A stretch of 64,000 bases of DNA, taken from positions 2,110,345 to 2,174,344 of the forward strand of contig NZ_DF968182.1 of NCBI RefSeq assembly GCF_001192835.1, given 5' to 3'. A model generated the notes under the pieces. The model saw nothing but the letters and a program-made list of their open reading frames with translations, ran no database searches and was not told the origin of the DNA. This DNA comes from Lentimicrobium saccharophilum (GTDB taxonomy: Bacteria; Bacteroidota; Bacteroidia; Bacteroidales; Lentimicrobiaceae). Each line of letters starts with the position of its first letter. Position 1 is the first letter of the stretch. Shown here piece by piece: positions 18,255-28,800 of this stretch. A program made the translations under genes and the position numbers.

Positions 18255-19247
18255 TTACCTGAGGATATCATCTATCATCCGGAGTTCATCCTCTGAGAAT
18301 AAGCGATTTTCGAGGCTGCTGATATTATCGTCCATCTGTTCCACACTGCTGGCCCCAATCAGAACAGAAGTAATCCGTTTATCGCGGAGCACCCATGCCA
18401 ATGCCATCTGCGCCAGTTTCTGTCCCCTGGATAAGGCAATCTCGTTAAGGCGTCTGACTTTCTCAACTTTTTCGGGCGTAATCTGGCTTACCTGAAGAAA
18501 CCCATGCTCTTTTGCAGCCCTGGAGCCGGCCGGAATGCCTTCCAGGTATTTATCGGTAAGCAACCCCTGGGCCAATGGTGAAAAAGCGATACAGCCCATC
18601 CCTTCCTCTTCAAGTACATTGAGCAGACCATCTTCAACCCAGCGATTGAACATGGAATAACTGGGCTGATGAATAAGACAACGGATTCCCAGGCTCTTTA
18701 GAATTTCAACCGCTTCGCGGGTTTGCTTGGCGGAGTAGTTTGAAAGCCCTACATACAGCGCTTTTCCCTGCCTCACAACCTGTTCCAGCGCACCCATTGT
18801 TTCTTCCATGGGAGTGTCAGGGTCGGGACGGTGGGAATAAAAGATATCTACATAATCAAGTCCCATCCGCTTCAGGCTTTGGTCGAGGCTGGCGATCAGG
18901 TATTTCTTTGAACCAAACTCACCATAAGGGCCGGGCCACATGTAATAACCGGCTTTGGTCGAAATAATCAGTTCGTCGCGGTAACGGCCAAGATCGGTCC
19001 GCATCACCTGACCCATGGTTTCTTCGGCTGAACCTGCCGGCGGACCGTAGTTGTTGGCCAGATCAAAATGGGTGATGCCCCTGTCGAAAGCATGCAGCAG
19101 CATACTCCGGCTTACCTGCAGAATATCCACACCACCGAAATTATGCCACAGGCCCAGCGATACAGCTGGCAGCTTCAGACCGCTCTTCCCGCAACGGTTA
19201 TAACACATGGTATCGTAACGTGACTGGTTTGCATTAAATGTTATCAT
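18255..19247 (-). CDS. Aldo/keto reductase, YghZ-like
   Basis: A 330-residue NADPH-dependent oxidoreductase of the AKR superfamily, closest in motif pattern to E. coli YghZ (L-glyceraldehyde 3-phosphate reductase). The catalytic tetrad is visible: Asp and Tyr in HFDLANNYGPP, Lys in STKAGYYMWPGPYG, His in FYSHRPDPDTP. GLSNYSAKQT and the C-terminal cofactor segment SVLIGASSVEQ are also present. There is no signal peptide. A weak TAnnTTTA-like element lies about 47 bp upstream. The likely role is detoxification of small aldehydes; the substrate is inferred from similarity only. Confidence 0.9.
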   Translation of the reverse strand: MITFNANQSRYDTMCYNRCGKSGLKLPAVSLGLWHNFGGVDILQVSRSMLLHAFDRGITHFDLANNYGPPAGSAEETMGQVMRTDLGRYRDELIISTKAGYYMWPGPYGEFGSKKYLIASLDQSLKRMGLDYVDIFYSHRPDPDTPMEETMGALEQVVRQGKALYVGLSNYSAKQTREAVEILKSLGIRCLIHQPSYSMFNRWVEDGLLNVLEEEGMGCIAFSPLAQGLLTDKYLEGIPAGSRAAKEHGFLQVSQITPEKVEKVRRLNEIALSRGQKLAQMALAWVLRDKRITSVLIGASSVEQMDDNISSLENRLFSEDELRMIDDILR

Positions 19248-19386
19248 AACACAGGGCTTAAATCCGTAAAAACAGTAATTCTCTGATAAAAGATAAAGAT
19301 AGTGAAATCTCCGGCTTCATTACAATTTATTACTCCGTTTTACGCAGAATCGTGAAAAATACAACACCCAAGTGATACAATAAAAA

Positions 19387-19413
19387 ACGGGCATTCCTTT
19401 TAAGAACGCCCGT
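19387..19413 (-). terminator. Rho-independent terminator after the HIT gene
   Basis: On the minus strand, a 10-bp stem (ACGGGCGTTC / GAATGCCCGT, one G-U pair) is followed directly by TTTTTTA, 20-odd bp past the stop of the HIT gene. The G-U pair forms only in minus-strand RNA, which supports this orientation. Confidence 0.8.
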
Positions 19414-19434
19414 CTGAAAAATTTTCATCAATAA

Positions 19435-19833
19435 TTAAACTTCAATCTGCGCGGCGATTGCATCGGCGGTGTGCTTAAACTGTTCCGGAGAAAATTTCAG
19501 TTTGGGTCTGCTGAAATCGATATCATAGATTGAATTAATAGGGATCAGGTGGATATGGGCATGGGCAACTTCGAGGCCGATCACCGCAATACCAACCTTG
19601 GTGCAGGGGATAACCGACCTGATGCCCTTAGCCACTTTTTTGGCAAAAGTAAAGTATTCTGCATACAGGGGATCTTCAATATCAAAGATGTAATCCACTT
19701 CCTGCTTCGGTATTACCAGGGTGTGTCCTTCAGCCAAAGGATTGATGTCAAGAAAGGCCAGGAATTTGTCGTTTTCGGCTACTTTCCAGGCCGGAATTTC
19801 ACCATTCACAATACGGGAAAATATACTTGCCAT
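19435..19833 (-). CDS. HIT family nucleotide hydrolase
   Basis: A 132-residue histidine-triad protein. The active-site motif is present as AHAHIHLIPI (H-x-H-x-H) near residue 100, preceded by GHTLVIPKQEVDYIFDI and an N-terminal FSRIVNGEIPAWKVAEN segment typical of HinT-like proteins. These hydrolyse nucleoside phosphoramidates or dinucleoside polyphosphates in the cytosol. It follows greA by 15 bp and the pair is closed by the terminator at 19387, so they form a two-gene operon. Confidence 0.93.
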   Translation of the reverse strand: MASIFSRIVNGEIPAWKVAENDKFLAFLDINPLAEGHTLVIPKQEVDYIFDIEDPLYAEYFTFAKKVAKGIRSVIPCTKVGIAVIGLEVAHAHIHLIPINSIYDIDFSRPKLKFSPEQFKHTADAIAAQIEV

Positions 19834-19848
19834 AGTTCTGATATTTTT

Positions 19849-20310
19849 TTACCTGACGATTTCAACAATTTCAAAATTCATTTTACCAGCCGGAACCTGT
19901 ATCTCAACAGTTTCACCTACCGATTTGCCCAGCAGGCCTTTAGCGATCGGAGAGTTGACAGAAATCTTTCCTGCCTTGAGATCGGCTTCGTTCTCAGGAA
20001 CAAGGGTATAGGTCATGGATGCATTGTTCTTCGTATTTTTAATCCTTACGGTAGAAAGAATCAGCACCTTGGAATTATCCAGTTTACTTTCGTCAATAAT
20101 TTTGGCATTCCGGATAACTTCCTGCAGTTTTGATATTTTCAGTTCAAGCATTCCCTGTGCATTTTTGGCTGCATCGTATTCTGCATTCTCAGAAAGGTCA
20201 CCCTTGTCACGGGCCTCCGCAATCTGCTGTGAAATGGCCGGCCGCTCGACGGAAACCAACTGATCGAGCTCGGCCTTTAATTTATTCAGTCCTTCCAAAG
20301 TGTAATACAT
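19849..20310 (-). CDS. greA: Transcription elongation factor GreA
   Basis: A 153-residue protein of normal GreA length. The N-terminal coiled coil (LNKLKAELDQLVSVERPAISQQIAEARDKG in outline) carries the acidic tip DKGDLSENAEYDAAK, which reaches into the RNA polymerase secondary channel. The C-terminal FKBP-like domain shows NSPIAKGLLGKSVGETVEI. It stimulates cleavage of backtracked transcripts. It is the first gene of a short operon with the HIT protein. Confidence 0.96.
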   Translation of the reverse strand: MYYTLEGLNKLKAELDQLVSVERPAISQQIAEARDKGDLSENAEYDAAKNAQGMLELKISKLQEVIRNAKIIDESKLDNSKVLILSTVRIKNTKNNASMTYTLVPENEADLKAGKISVNSPIAKGLLGKSVGETVEIQVPAGKMNFEIVEIVR

Positions 20311-20352
20311 AACGAAAATCTTAAATTTTTATCCGGGATAATAAGAAGAAAA

Positions 20353-20370
20353 GACCCTTATACAAGGGTC
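20353..20370 (-). terminator. Terminator of the surface-protein operon
   Basis: Minus-strand hairpin GACCCTT-GTAT-AAGGGTC followed by TTTTCTTCTT, about 45 bp beyond the stop of the PorV/PorQ-like gene. It closes the leftward three-gene operon 20415-29566 before greA. Confidence 0.75.
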
Positions 20371-20414
20371 CTTTCAGTTTATGGGATCAGGCCGGATTGA
20401 ACCGTGCCTGAAGA

Positions 20415-21473
20415 TCAGAGGTTAATTCGTGCGCCTATGCTATGGGTTCCGCTAAAGGGATCAGTAGCCCTGTAAGAATAGTCAATAGCAATTGAGGAAC
20501 CTTTCTCTTTGTCAAGCGGAACTGCAACGGTAAAGCCTGCACTTGGCCCTGTAAAGGCAGTAGTGCGCTCGGTTTTTTCAGTAATTCCTTCTTCGTAGGT
20601 ATATCCGCCACGAAGCATTAGATATGATTTCAACTCATACTCTGCCCCCACGATGAACTGGTCTTTGTTGAAGGAGTTGGAAACAAAGTTACCAGCCAGA
20701 CTCAGGCGATGCATTTCGGCGATATAAAAATCGTAGGATGCACCTATTGCAAGCTGCGTAGGCAATTCAAAATCGGCAGAACGCTGTTCCAGTGTGAAAT
20801 AGCTCTCCTGTCCCGGCAACAGGCTCCGGATTGATAAACCGTCACCGCTGAAACTCATGGTAGGGCCGACATTGCGCAATGTAATACCAAAGCGTACGTT
20901 TTCACGGGGACCGGTTACATATTGAATACCGGCATCAATACCAATTCCCTGTGCACTTACGTCGGAGATCACCTCAGAAATAATTTTAATGTTAATACCT
21001 CCGTAAATACTGCTTGAAAAAGCTTTGGCGTAAGAGATATTAATATTCATGTAACTGGGTGAATAATTACCGATTCCGCCTTCAGGCAGGTCTTCGGTTC
21101 TGATGGGGATGTCACCGAAATTCATCGACATAATCCCCAGACCGATGACCCCTGATTGTCCGATTTTCTGGGTTAAACCAAAAGCATTGATATTTACTTC
21201 ACTGCCTTTGAGCCATTGCGTATTGGTAAAAATCAGCTCTGTCCCTTTGGTGTGGGCAGTACCGGCCACATTCCCGAAAAGACCTTCGAGCCCTTTAACG
21301 CTGGCAATATTTGCCCCTCCCCAACCTGAGCTGCGTGCCCAGGGATTGATGAGAAGTTCGGATGCTCCAGCCTGACCTGACCTGTCCTTATTACCGGCAG
21401 ACAATTGTGCAAAAGGAGTCAGCAATGCCCCTGTCAGCAAAATAGCAGCGAAGTATTTATAGATCTTGTTCAT
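20415..21473 (-). CDS. PorV/PorQ-family outer membrane beta-barrel
   Basis: A 352-residue exported barrel. I use the ATG at 21473, which opens a clean signal peptide (MNKIYKYFAAILLTGALL... cut near LSAG); the codon two positions upstream is TTG. After the signal, the ASELLINPWARSSGWGGANIASVKG segment is the hallmark of PorV/PorQ proteins, followed by amphipathic strands and a C-terminal strand ending in GARINL. PorV is the shuttle protein of T9SS that receives secreted cargo at the outer membrane. It is the last gene of the operon with the receptor at 25859 and the giant protein at 21526, suggesting it serves that specific cargo (inference). Confidence 0.88.
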   Translation of the reverse strand: MNKIYKYFAAILLTGALLTPFAQLSAGNKDRSGQAGASELLINPWARSSGWGGANIASVKGLEGLFGNVAGTAHTKGTELIFTNTQWLKGSEVNINAFGLTQKIGQSGVIGLGIMSMNFGDIPIRTEDLPEGGIGNYSPSYMNINISYAKAFSSSIYGGINIKIISEVISDVSAQGIGIDAGIQYVTGPRENVRFGITLRNVGPTMSFSGDGLSIRSLLPGQESYFTLEQRSADFELPTQLAIGASYDFYIAEMHRLSLAGNFVSNSFNKDQFIVGAEYELKSYLMLRGGYTYEEGITEKTERTTAFTGPSAGFTVAVPLDKEKGSSIAIDYSYRATDPFSGTHSIGARINL

Positions 21474-21525
21474 AATCAATATTTTGAGAGTTTTTCGTTA
21501 TTTCAGATTCTTACTTTCAGGAATA

Positions 21526-24500
21526 TCAGAAGGCATTAAGGTCAACCGGCCGCAGAGCACCGAACCACTTAACGATCTTCTCACCGATTCCATCAGCTTT
21601 CACATGCACCAGATAAACGCCGCCGGAGATCGGAATACCGGCAAAGTTTTTCAGATCCCACTGAATCGAAGTTCCTTCTTCATCCTTTGTAAACTGCCTG
21701 ATAAGCATACCGTTGGTGGTATAGATTGTAACCGTACATTTTCTGGGCAAATTAACAATCTTCACCCTGTTATCAAGCTGGTTAGTCTCATACGTTGAGT
21801 AAGCGTAATAAGGATTAGGTACCACGGCAATCAGATCCAGTTCGGACTCTGCCTTTGCGATGTTGTTTGTGGTGGTTGCTACACTCTCCGTTGAGAATTT
21901 ATATTTCGGGAAGTTCCGGTTATCGGCGTGATCAGCCAGGTAAGTGCTGTCCAATTCAGCGGAACTGTAATAACGGCGGTACGGCTTGGCAATGCGGATA
22001 CGCACCTTGGCTTCATTTGAGAGCCACTCCTGACCAGGAACGGCAATGGGAATATTCACCCACATTGCGCTGGAATATACATACGCGAGAAACTGATTGT
22101 TCAGATTCTGGATGCTGTTCCTCAATTTCCGGCCGGCATCATAAGCAGGAATATCAGCTCCGGCAATTAGCTTGCCTGTTGTATGAGAAAATACATAAAC
22201 GTAATGCATACCTCCAAAAACAAATTCACTGCCCGCCTGAAGATTCGGACTGGGGTTAAACAGCATATCCCTTCCGTTTTCACCAACCAGCCAGGAGTTC
22301 TCGCCGAATACGATATTCAGACGTTCACCTGTTTCAATATTAATCGCATATCCGGGGAACCAACCCATACCAGTTTCTGAAATATAGTTGGGGTCATCAG
22401 GATTATCGCTGGCGCCACTGCCTATAGGAGCAGGATTACCATCCTTATCAACAGACTGACCTGCCCTGATCTTAAATCTTTCCACATTGCCTTCCGAAAG
22501 TGTCTTGTCAGCACACATCTCTATCACCGGACAACGGGTCCACTTACTTTTATCAGCTGTGTAAACAAAATCAATGCTTGCCACATCTGAAAAATTAGCG
22601 CCGGTCTTGGAGAGATTGCGGAATGCAGGGGCAAAGGTTGCATCCTGCTCACTGGAGGCCGTCATAATATAAGGAGCCCAGGTTGCATTCACCACTTTTT
22701 CGTAATTCGCATTCGGATCGTAAGGCTTTGATGGCATGTAATAGTCATTGTTGCCAGGTGTGGTAGCGTCATTCACTACGCCCGACCTGATCCAGTTAAA
22801 GGCAGGGATACCATCAATATCAGGTAAGCCGGTGATCCATATCTTTGAACTGTCGGCAAACGTGAATGTGGACTCGAGCAATCCGTTATTCTCAGAAATA
22901 ATACCCCAGATGGCTTCATTGTCGGCATTAGTTCCAATCCGGTATGGTCCCGGGTCAAGAATCTGACCGATGGTAATCGAAAATCCTAATTCAGGGAACA
23001 ATTGCTCGCTCTTGAATGCAATGGTTGTATCTGACCTGTACGTCCTGTTGGTGCTTAAGTCAGTCAGCATCCAGGCTGCCCTGAAGCTTGCGGCACTATC
23101 AGCACCTGTTATAATGGAATAGGGCTGCAGTGAGTCAAATGTCAGAAGATATTCCGCGTTTTTGACATTTAAAGGATCAATAACTCTAATATCAATAGGG
23201 CCACGGCCAGCCTGATATTTAGCCTGATAAGCAATGGGATAATCAGGATTTCCAAGTTGGTTGGTTGAATCAACTGGTTTCCTGGAAAGGATTTCAGCAA
23301 TCGTTTCATCCTGCAGATCCAGGATGTTTCCACCATTCCCCTGTCCCTGAATACGGGTAATCTCAACACCGGCGCCATATTCGGCATTTGCCTGAATGGT
23401 ACCCACAGGAATGTGAGGAATACCGGTATAAACCTTAATGTTTTTACGTCCGGCAAGATAGGTACGCTTCTGACCAGACAGTCCGATAATGCCTTCCTCC
23501 TGAGATCCCGGATCAGCGCTGTACTTCATATACTCATTGTGTCCGTATGCCAGTGCCAGGTAATAATACTGTTTGTGGTTCACCAGGCGCTGCCCGCTGA
23601 AAGCATCTTCACGCAGTCTGAAAGTATGTGATATCCCCAGATCAGCACCATAAACTTCCTCAACAGGCACATTGGCGTTGACCGATTGATCAAAATTATG
23701 ATTCACCAGCTGTGCTATGCCGTTTTTAATGTCACACTGATACACAAGGCGGGCCAGTGACTGGTCGTGAATATCGGCAACGGAAACATTGGCATCCTTT
23801 AACTGGAAGACCTGATATCCTTCAAAACGGTAGTAAGGATCAAAGTCGTATCCGGTACTGTTGGCTACTGCAAGAATTGCGGGATCCAGCTCAGTATAGG
23901 ATTCGTTGAAGTTATTACCGGCATCATTGGTTTTGCGGTTTGAAATATAGAATATAAACTCTTTGTCAAGCTCACGGATACTGAGGTCAGGGGCATTTGG
24001 TCCGCTGACAACTGCAAAACAGTTATCAAACAGCAACTGACATTTGTCATCAACAACCTGCAACAGTTTAACTGAAGCCCAGGGGCCTCCTGAAGCAGCA
24101 CGTGCCCAGGGAATACCAACAGTAATATAGTTCACTGCACCCGGCTCAAGAACAAAAGGCCCTGCTGATTGCATAAACCTGCGGTCGTGCGGCTGGTTCT
24201 GGGCAATTTCTTCTGTCCAGTTCTTCGGACCTGAGGGCGGAATTCCACCGGTACCCCAGTCACATTCGTCGGTATCTCCGGGGAACATAAAGTCACAGGC
24301 AGGACCATAAGCGCCGGATGAGGTGTGGGCATTACCACCATACATCATCTTGGTGTTGTCTTTCCAGATACCGCGCAGCAGGTTGTAATATTCCGGAGCA
24401 TAATCCGGGTCAGTCATATAATCAGGAACACCACTGTTGTTGTGATAAACAAAACGGCGCATTCCGAAACGCTCATCGTCAACGATTCCGTTACCGAAGT

Positions 24501-25800
24501 TTACACCATTGATGGCCTCAGAACGAACGAGGAAACTTCCGCTCTGGATGTTGCCCTCCTCACCGTAATTCATATCAAGATAGGAACCATTCAGGCTGAC
24601 GATACTGCAGTCCCCGTTGAATGAAGGACCCAGTTTGCCGTCACCTTTAAATGAAGGGTTATCAGAACCATCGGGATCCATATAAGGTCCCTGGAAGAAG
24701 TCGACACCGATTGCGGGAGGCTGATCACCGTAAGCCCAGAACTGTCCGTCGCCGTCTTTGGGTTTACCATTGTATGAATATCCGAGTCCCCTGTCTACAT
24801 CACAACCCACGTAGTCGTCGGTAGCAAAACCAAGGTCGGTATCCACCCACTGGCTGAAATATGTTCCGGTAAGGCGGTATGTTGAACGGTTGATGATTTC
24901 ATAACTGTAAAAAGTCATATTATTGATCTCATCGTTGGTAGCAAATCCGAATGCCTGGGCACGGATTTCAAGACCAATCGGGGTACCTTCCGTTTCAGTG
25001 TGGATATTTCCCTTATCGTTGAACACCCACCACAATGTTGCATCACCCTTGATTACCTGGTCGGCCAGCAATCCGCCTTTTACAATACCTTCCTCACCTT
25101 CTTTGGTCTGAACCGTTGAATGGCAGAGTTCGTTGGAAAGGTCATAATACGGATAGTCACCATCTTCGGGATCGTAAGTGCCGTCACCTGATCTGTCGAA
25201 GAATGGAGCAAGATAATAGCTCTGCTTTTTGGAAACATCGCCATGGGCAGGCCAGTCCAGAATTGTCTGAGGAATCTGGTATCCCGGGAAAGCGGCGCGG
25301 TTGTCCCACCATGCCAGGTATTCATCAATTTCGGCACGGGTGATCGGGAATAATTTATCATATTGTGCACAGGTTTCTTCACTGATCGCAGCAGTACCAT
25401 CAATGGTAAGCGGACCAGGCCAGAAATCATTACCTGTACCGGGACTTCCTGAACTGGGACCCTGGCGGAAACGCAAAGCAGCCAGTTTCAGCTGGTCGTT
25501 CACGTCAATACCCCCGATCCACAAAGCAGCGGAAAACATGGAAGTCTTCCTGGAGCCTTTGGGAATCTCATACTGGGCAACTTCAAAGTCCCACCACATA
25601 TCGCCCCCGGTATTGATACGGGTACGGACATTATTAATCTCAAGGTATTTAAACCCTGCTCCCGGGAGACAGCCTGCCGCAGTGGCCTTCACATCAGCCC
25701 TCCCGGACTTCCTGGCTTGCTTGTTGTAATCTGCGTAACCCGGCATGGCCAGGAGTGCACAGATTAAAGTTACAAGAGACAAACGGACAATATTTTTCAT
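21526..25800 (-). CDS. Giant exported protein with T9SS-like C-terminal domain, function unknown
   Basis: A 1424-residue protein with a signal peptide (MKNIVRLSLVTLICALLAMPGYA). The mature N-terminal third is rich in aromatic and acidic segments (MFSAALWIGGIDV, FFDRSGDGTYDPEDGDYP, FYSYEIINRS, QWVDTDLGFATDDY) that I associate with a large, uncharacterised Bacteroidota/Ignavibacteria family. The Asp-rich DRSGDGTYDPEDGD could bind calcium. The last 100 residues form an Ig-like sorting-type fold (VVPNPYYAYS, RKCTVTIYTTNGMLIRQF, GGVYLVHVKADGIGEKIVKWFG), then a tail LRPVDLNAF. Its position between a TonB receptor and a PorV-like barrel points to surface display. No enzymatic motif is evident. Confidence 0.85.
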   Translation of the reverse strand: MKNIVRLSLVTLICALLAMPGYADYNKQARKSGRADVKATAAGCLPGAGFKYLEINNVRTRINTGGDMWWDFEVAQYEIPKGSRKTSMFSAALWIGGIDVNDQLKLAALRFRQGPSSGSPGTGNDFWPGPLTIDGTAAISEETCAQYDKLFPITRAEIDEYLAWWDNRAAFPGYQIPQTILDWPAHGDVSKKQSYYLAPFFDRSGDGTYDPEDGDYPYYDLSNELCHSTVQTKEGEEGIVKGGLLADQVIKGDATLWWVFNDKGNIHTETEGTPIGLEIRAQAFGFATNDEINNMTFYSYEIINRSTYRLTGTYFSQWVDTDLGFATDDYVGCDVDRGLGYSYNGKPKDGDGQFWAYGDQPPAIGVDFFQGPYMDPDGSDNPSFKGDGKLGPSFNGDCSIVSLNGSYLDMNYGEEGNIQSGSFLVRSEAINGVNFGNGIVDDERFGMRRFVYHNNSGVPDYMTDPDYAPEYYNLLRGIWKDNTKMMYGGNAHTSSGAYGPACDFMFPGDTDECDWGTGGIPPSGPKNWTEEIAQNQPHDRRFMQSAGPFVLEPGAVNYITVGIPWARAASGGPWASVKLLQVVDDKCQLLFDNCFAVVSGPNAPDLSIRELDKEFIFYISNRKTNDAGNNFNESYTELDPAILAVANSTGYDFDPYYRFEGYQVFQLKDANVSVADIHDQSLARLVYQCDIKNGIAQLVNHNFDQSVNANVPVEEVYGADLGISHTFRLREDAFSGQRLVNHKQYYYLALAYGHNEYMKYSADPGSQEEGIIGLSGQKRTYLAGRKNIKVYTGIPHIPVGTIQANAEYGAGVEITRIQGQGNGGNILDLQDETIAEILSRKPVDSTNQLGNPDYPIAYQAKYQAGRGPIDIRVIDPLNVKNAEYLLTFDSLQPYSIITGADSAASFRAAWMLTDLSTNRTYRSDTTIAFKSEQLFPELGFSITIGQILDPGPYRIGTNADNEAIWGIISENNGLLESTFTFADSSKIWITGLPDIDGIPAFNWIRSGVVNDATTPGNNDYYMPSKPYDPNANYEKVVNATWAPYIMTASSEQDATFAPAFRNLSKTGANFSDVASIDFVYTADKSKWTRCPVIEMCADKTLSEGNVERFKIRAGQSVDKDGNPAPIGSGASDNPDDPNYISETGMGWFPGYAINIETGERLNIVFGENSWLVGENGRDMLFNPSPNLQAGSEFVFGGMHYVYVFSHTTGKLIAGADIPAYDAGRKLRNSIQNLNNQFLAYVYSSAMWVNIPIAVPGQEWLSNEAKVRIRIAKPYRRYYSSAELDSTYLADHADNRNFPKYKFSTESVATTTNNIAKAESELDLIAVVPNPYYAYSTYETNQLDNRVKIVNLPRKCTVTIYTTNGMLIRQFTKDEEGTSIQWDLKNFAGIPISGGVYLVHVKADGIGEKIVKWFGALRPVDLNAF

Positions 25801-25858
25801 AATCGGAAATTTTATAGTATGTGCGTTTCTTTTCGTATTAGGGATTTTTCAGTGTGGC

Positions 25859-28800
25859 TTAGAAGTTGAAGATCAATCCCAGGCGGATCTGGCGCGGTGA
25901 ACTGTAGTTTCCGGGGCTGTTGATCCGGAGGCTGTAAAGTTCACGGTAGGCATCAGGATCCAGTTGAGAATTTATCTGGGTCTGGTATTCTGCAGCAGCA
26001 AGATAACCGTCATCATCGGGATTGCCGGTAGCAGCATATACACTCATGATATTCTTGGAATCAAGAATATTTAACACCTGCAGGTAAACATTCAGATACG
26101 ACTGGCGTTTGCCCTCACCCCAGCTGACATTGATATCCTTATCAACGCGGCCATCAATCCTGAACTGCCAGGGCAACCTGGATCCGTTCACAGAACCGTC
26201 AATAATACCGGACTGTCCGAGTTGAACAATCTTGCTTGATTTAGTGTATGGGGTACCGGAGCCACCGAAAATGGTAAAGTTCACCCCGGTGTTTTTAAGC
26301 AGCTGGGTGGTTTTAACCACTTCCGCTCCGGCGGCGTCAGTTTTCTTGCGGCGGATAACGGGTCCGTTGTATTCCTTACCTTCAGCAAAACGATAGTCAA
26401 GCATAAGGTTAAGTGCATGGCGGCGGTCGAAACTCAACGGGAACAGTGTACGCAGGTTAGGCTGTCCTGTCTGGATCAATCCCTTTGCGAATTCGGGATC
26501 CGAACCGGTACCGTTGGCAAACTGCAGGGTATAGCTGGCCCTGACCCTGGCGTTGGATGTACGGCGCAGGTCATAAGTCACGGTAAGTCCCTTTACAGTT
26601 GAAAAGTCAATATTGTTGTATGAATAATATGTCTTTGGATAAGCAGCCGTATAACGGTAAGCCTGGATCTGATCCCTGATTTCACGGTAATATGCTGACA
26701 ATGTGAGCGAAGAACTGTTGGTCAGACGCTGCTGGAATCCGAGTTCATAGTCAATGGTCTTCTCAGGTTTCAGGTTTGGATTGTTGATGGTCGGACTTCC
26801 CAGAACCGGAAGGAAGAAATAATCCAGGGGATTCATGCGCAACGCGTAAGTGGGACGCTGGGTGAGCACGTCGTAATGTGCAAAAAACAGCGCCTCATCC
26901 GAAATCGGGAAAGAGAAAGATATACGGGGCATTACTGAGATCTGAGGCTCATAATCGCTGAAAGCCTTAGAGGAAACCGTAACATTATTTCTGTCAGCAA
27001 GATAAGGTGTAACACCGTTTCCGGCATCCAGTGAGATGGAAGGATCGGTTACAACAAGTCCATCGGCATTATACCACGTGTCACCATTGCGGTATCCCAT
27101 GATGGTGGTAGGGTTGCGCATATTGTCAACATAAACCACGTAATCGTTACCCATATTCTGCGGATGCTGACCCAGATCGTTCACTTCATTCACGGTAAGC
27201 GCCGGATAAATGGTGTAAGGATCGGTAAGCACCTGCTGGTTAGCGTCAAAGCGGTCAACCCTGACACCGATATTGAAGATAAGGTCATCAAAAGCAAACT
27301 TATCCTGAATAAAACCTGCCATATAGATAGGTGAGAATGGAGCGATTTCCCTGGTAAAGTTTCCATCAGCATCCCGCTTGGTAAAGAAATCATCGAAACT
27401 GGGACTGTCTTTCAACTTAACCCGTTCACCGGTATATGTATACCCGCTGTAGCTGGCAAGATTCTCGCCATTGTTTAAAAGTTCATCGGGTGAGAACATA
27501 TCGATGGACAAGGCATTGGCCAGACTGGCAGTATGCCTCTTACCATTGGCATCGTAATAATTGATGGTCAGTGCATTCACATCATAGGAATCGATGTCAA
27601 TCCAGTCGGTACCATCTGCCGGCAGTCCGATGCTGCTGCGCAGGCTCTTATCGAAGTAACGCTGCGAAAGGGCATCGTATTTGCGGTCGTAATAGATGGT
27701 GTCCATAAATACGCCATCCAGATAAACCAGTTTCGGATTTGTAACATCAAGCTGCTCAATATGCGCATTGGTCAAACCGCGCATCAGGCTCCACAATCCG
27801 ATTGGAGTGTAATTATAGTATCTGTCAACCCGTTGTTCGTAAATAAACCCGAATTGAAGGGCGTGGTTGCCGATATCGGCAGAAGCATTGGCATTGATGG
27901 CATACTGCTCATTATCGATTCGCTGATAGCCTGCTTGATTACCAACAACTGCCTGACTGGCCCCAGGTGAGCCCCATAAACCGTATATAGCCGGCGCTGT
28001 CATTCCGTTGAGCAATCCACCACCTGAAATAATGTTGTTCAGGTTGTTGTGATAAAAATCTTCCGGATACAGTTCATAATACTGCCTGGTATAATTTGAA
28101 ATAATCGGGTTGGCAGTACCTGGGGTGAAGTCAACGGCGATATCCTGGAAACCATTATGGATAAAGGCTGTCTTCTGGGTAATGGTATCAAAACCGAATT
28201 CATAAGACCGTATCTTATTGGTTTCATATTTCCCGAGATATCCATAATTAAAGAGCTGATCTTTATGGTCAGCATCCTGAACCGTTTGATCATATTTTGT
28301 ATAGTCGGCCTGGATGGTATAGAATACATTCTTGATCAGCGATTTGCTTTCCTTATCGGCGGGGAAACGCTGGGTAAAACGGGCAAAAACCCTCCAGGTA
28401 TTGTCAATTACCTGAATGTTTTTGTCATAGTTGAACATTGACTGGGCATAGTTAAAGTTCCGGCCATCGCTGAAATTGATAGAGCCTCCGAGTGAAAGGT
28501 TGATATTCGGACCGGTTTTCACATCTATTTTACCGGAAGCATTGATATCGATATTTGCCGTGTTAGGGGTGGCTTTTACGAATTCCAGGTCGCTCTGACG
28601 GACAAAATTGGTATTATAATAAGTACCGAACCCGGTTCCTGAAAGACGGAGCGGGGTTGCTTCGAGTTGCCGTAAAACATCATCTTTCACCTTATAAATT
28701 CCGGTAGCGGTAGGTCTGCTATCCTGGTTGTACACCACTTCACCGGCAACAAAATAGCCCAACAGCGAACTGGTTTTATCTTTATTCCATAAAAGGGGAC

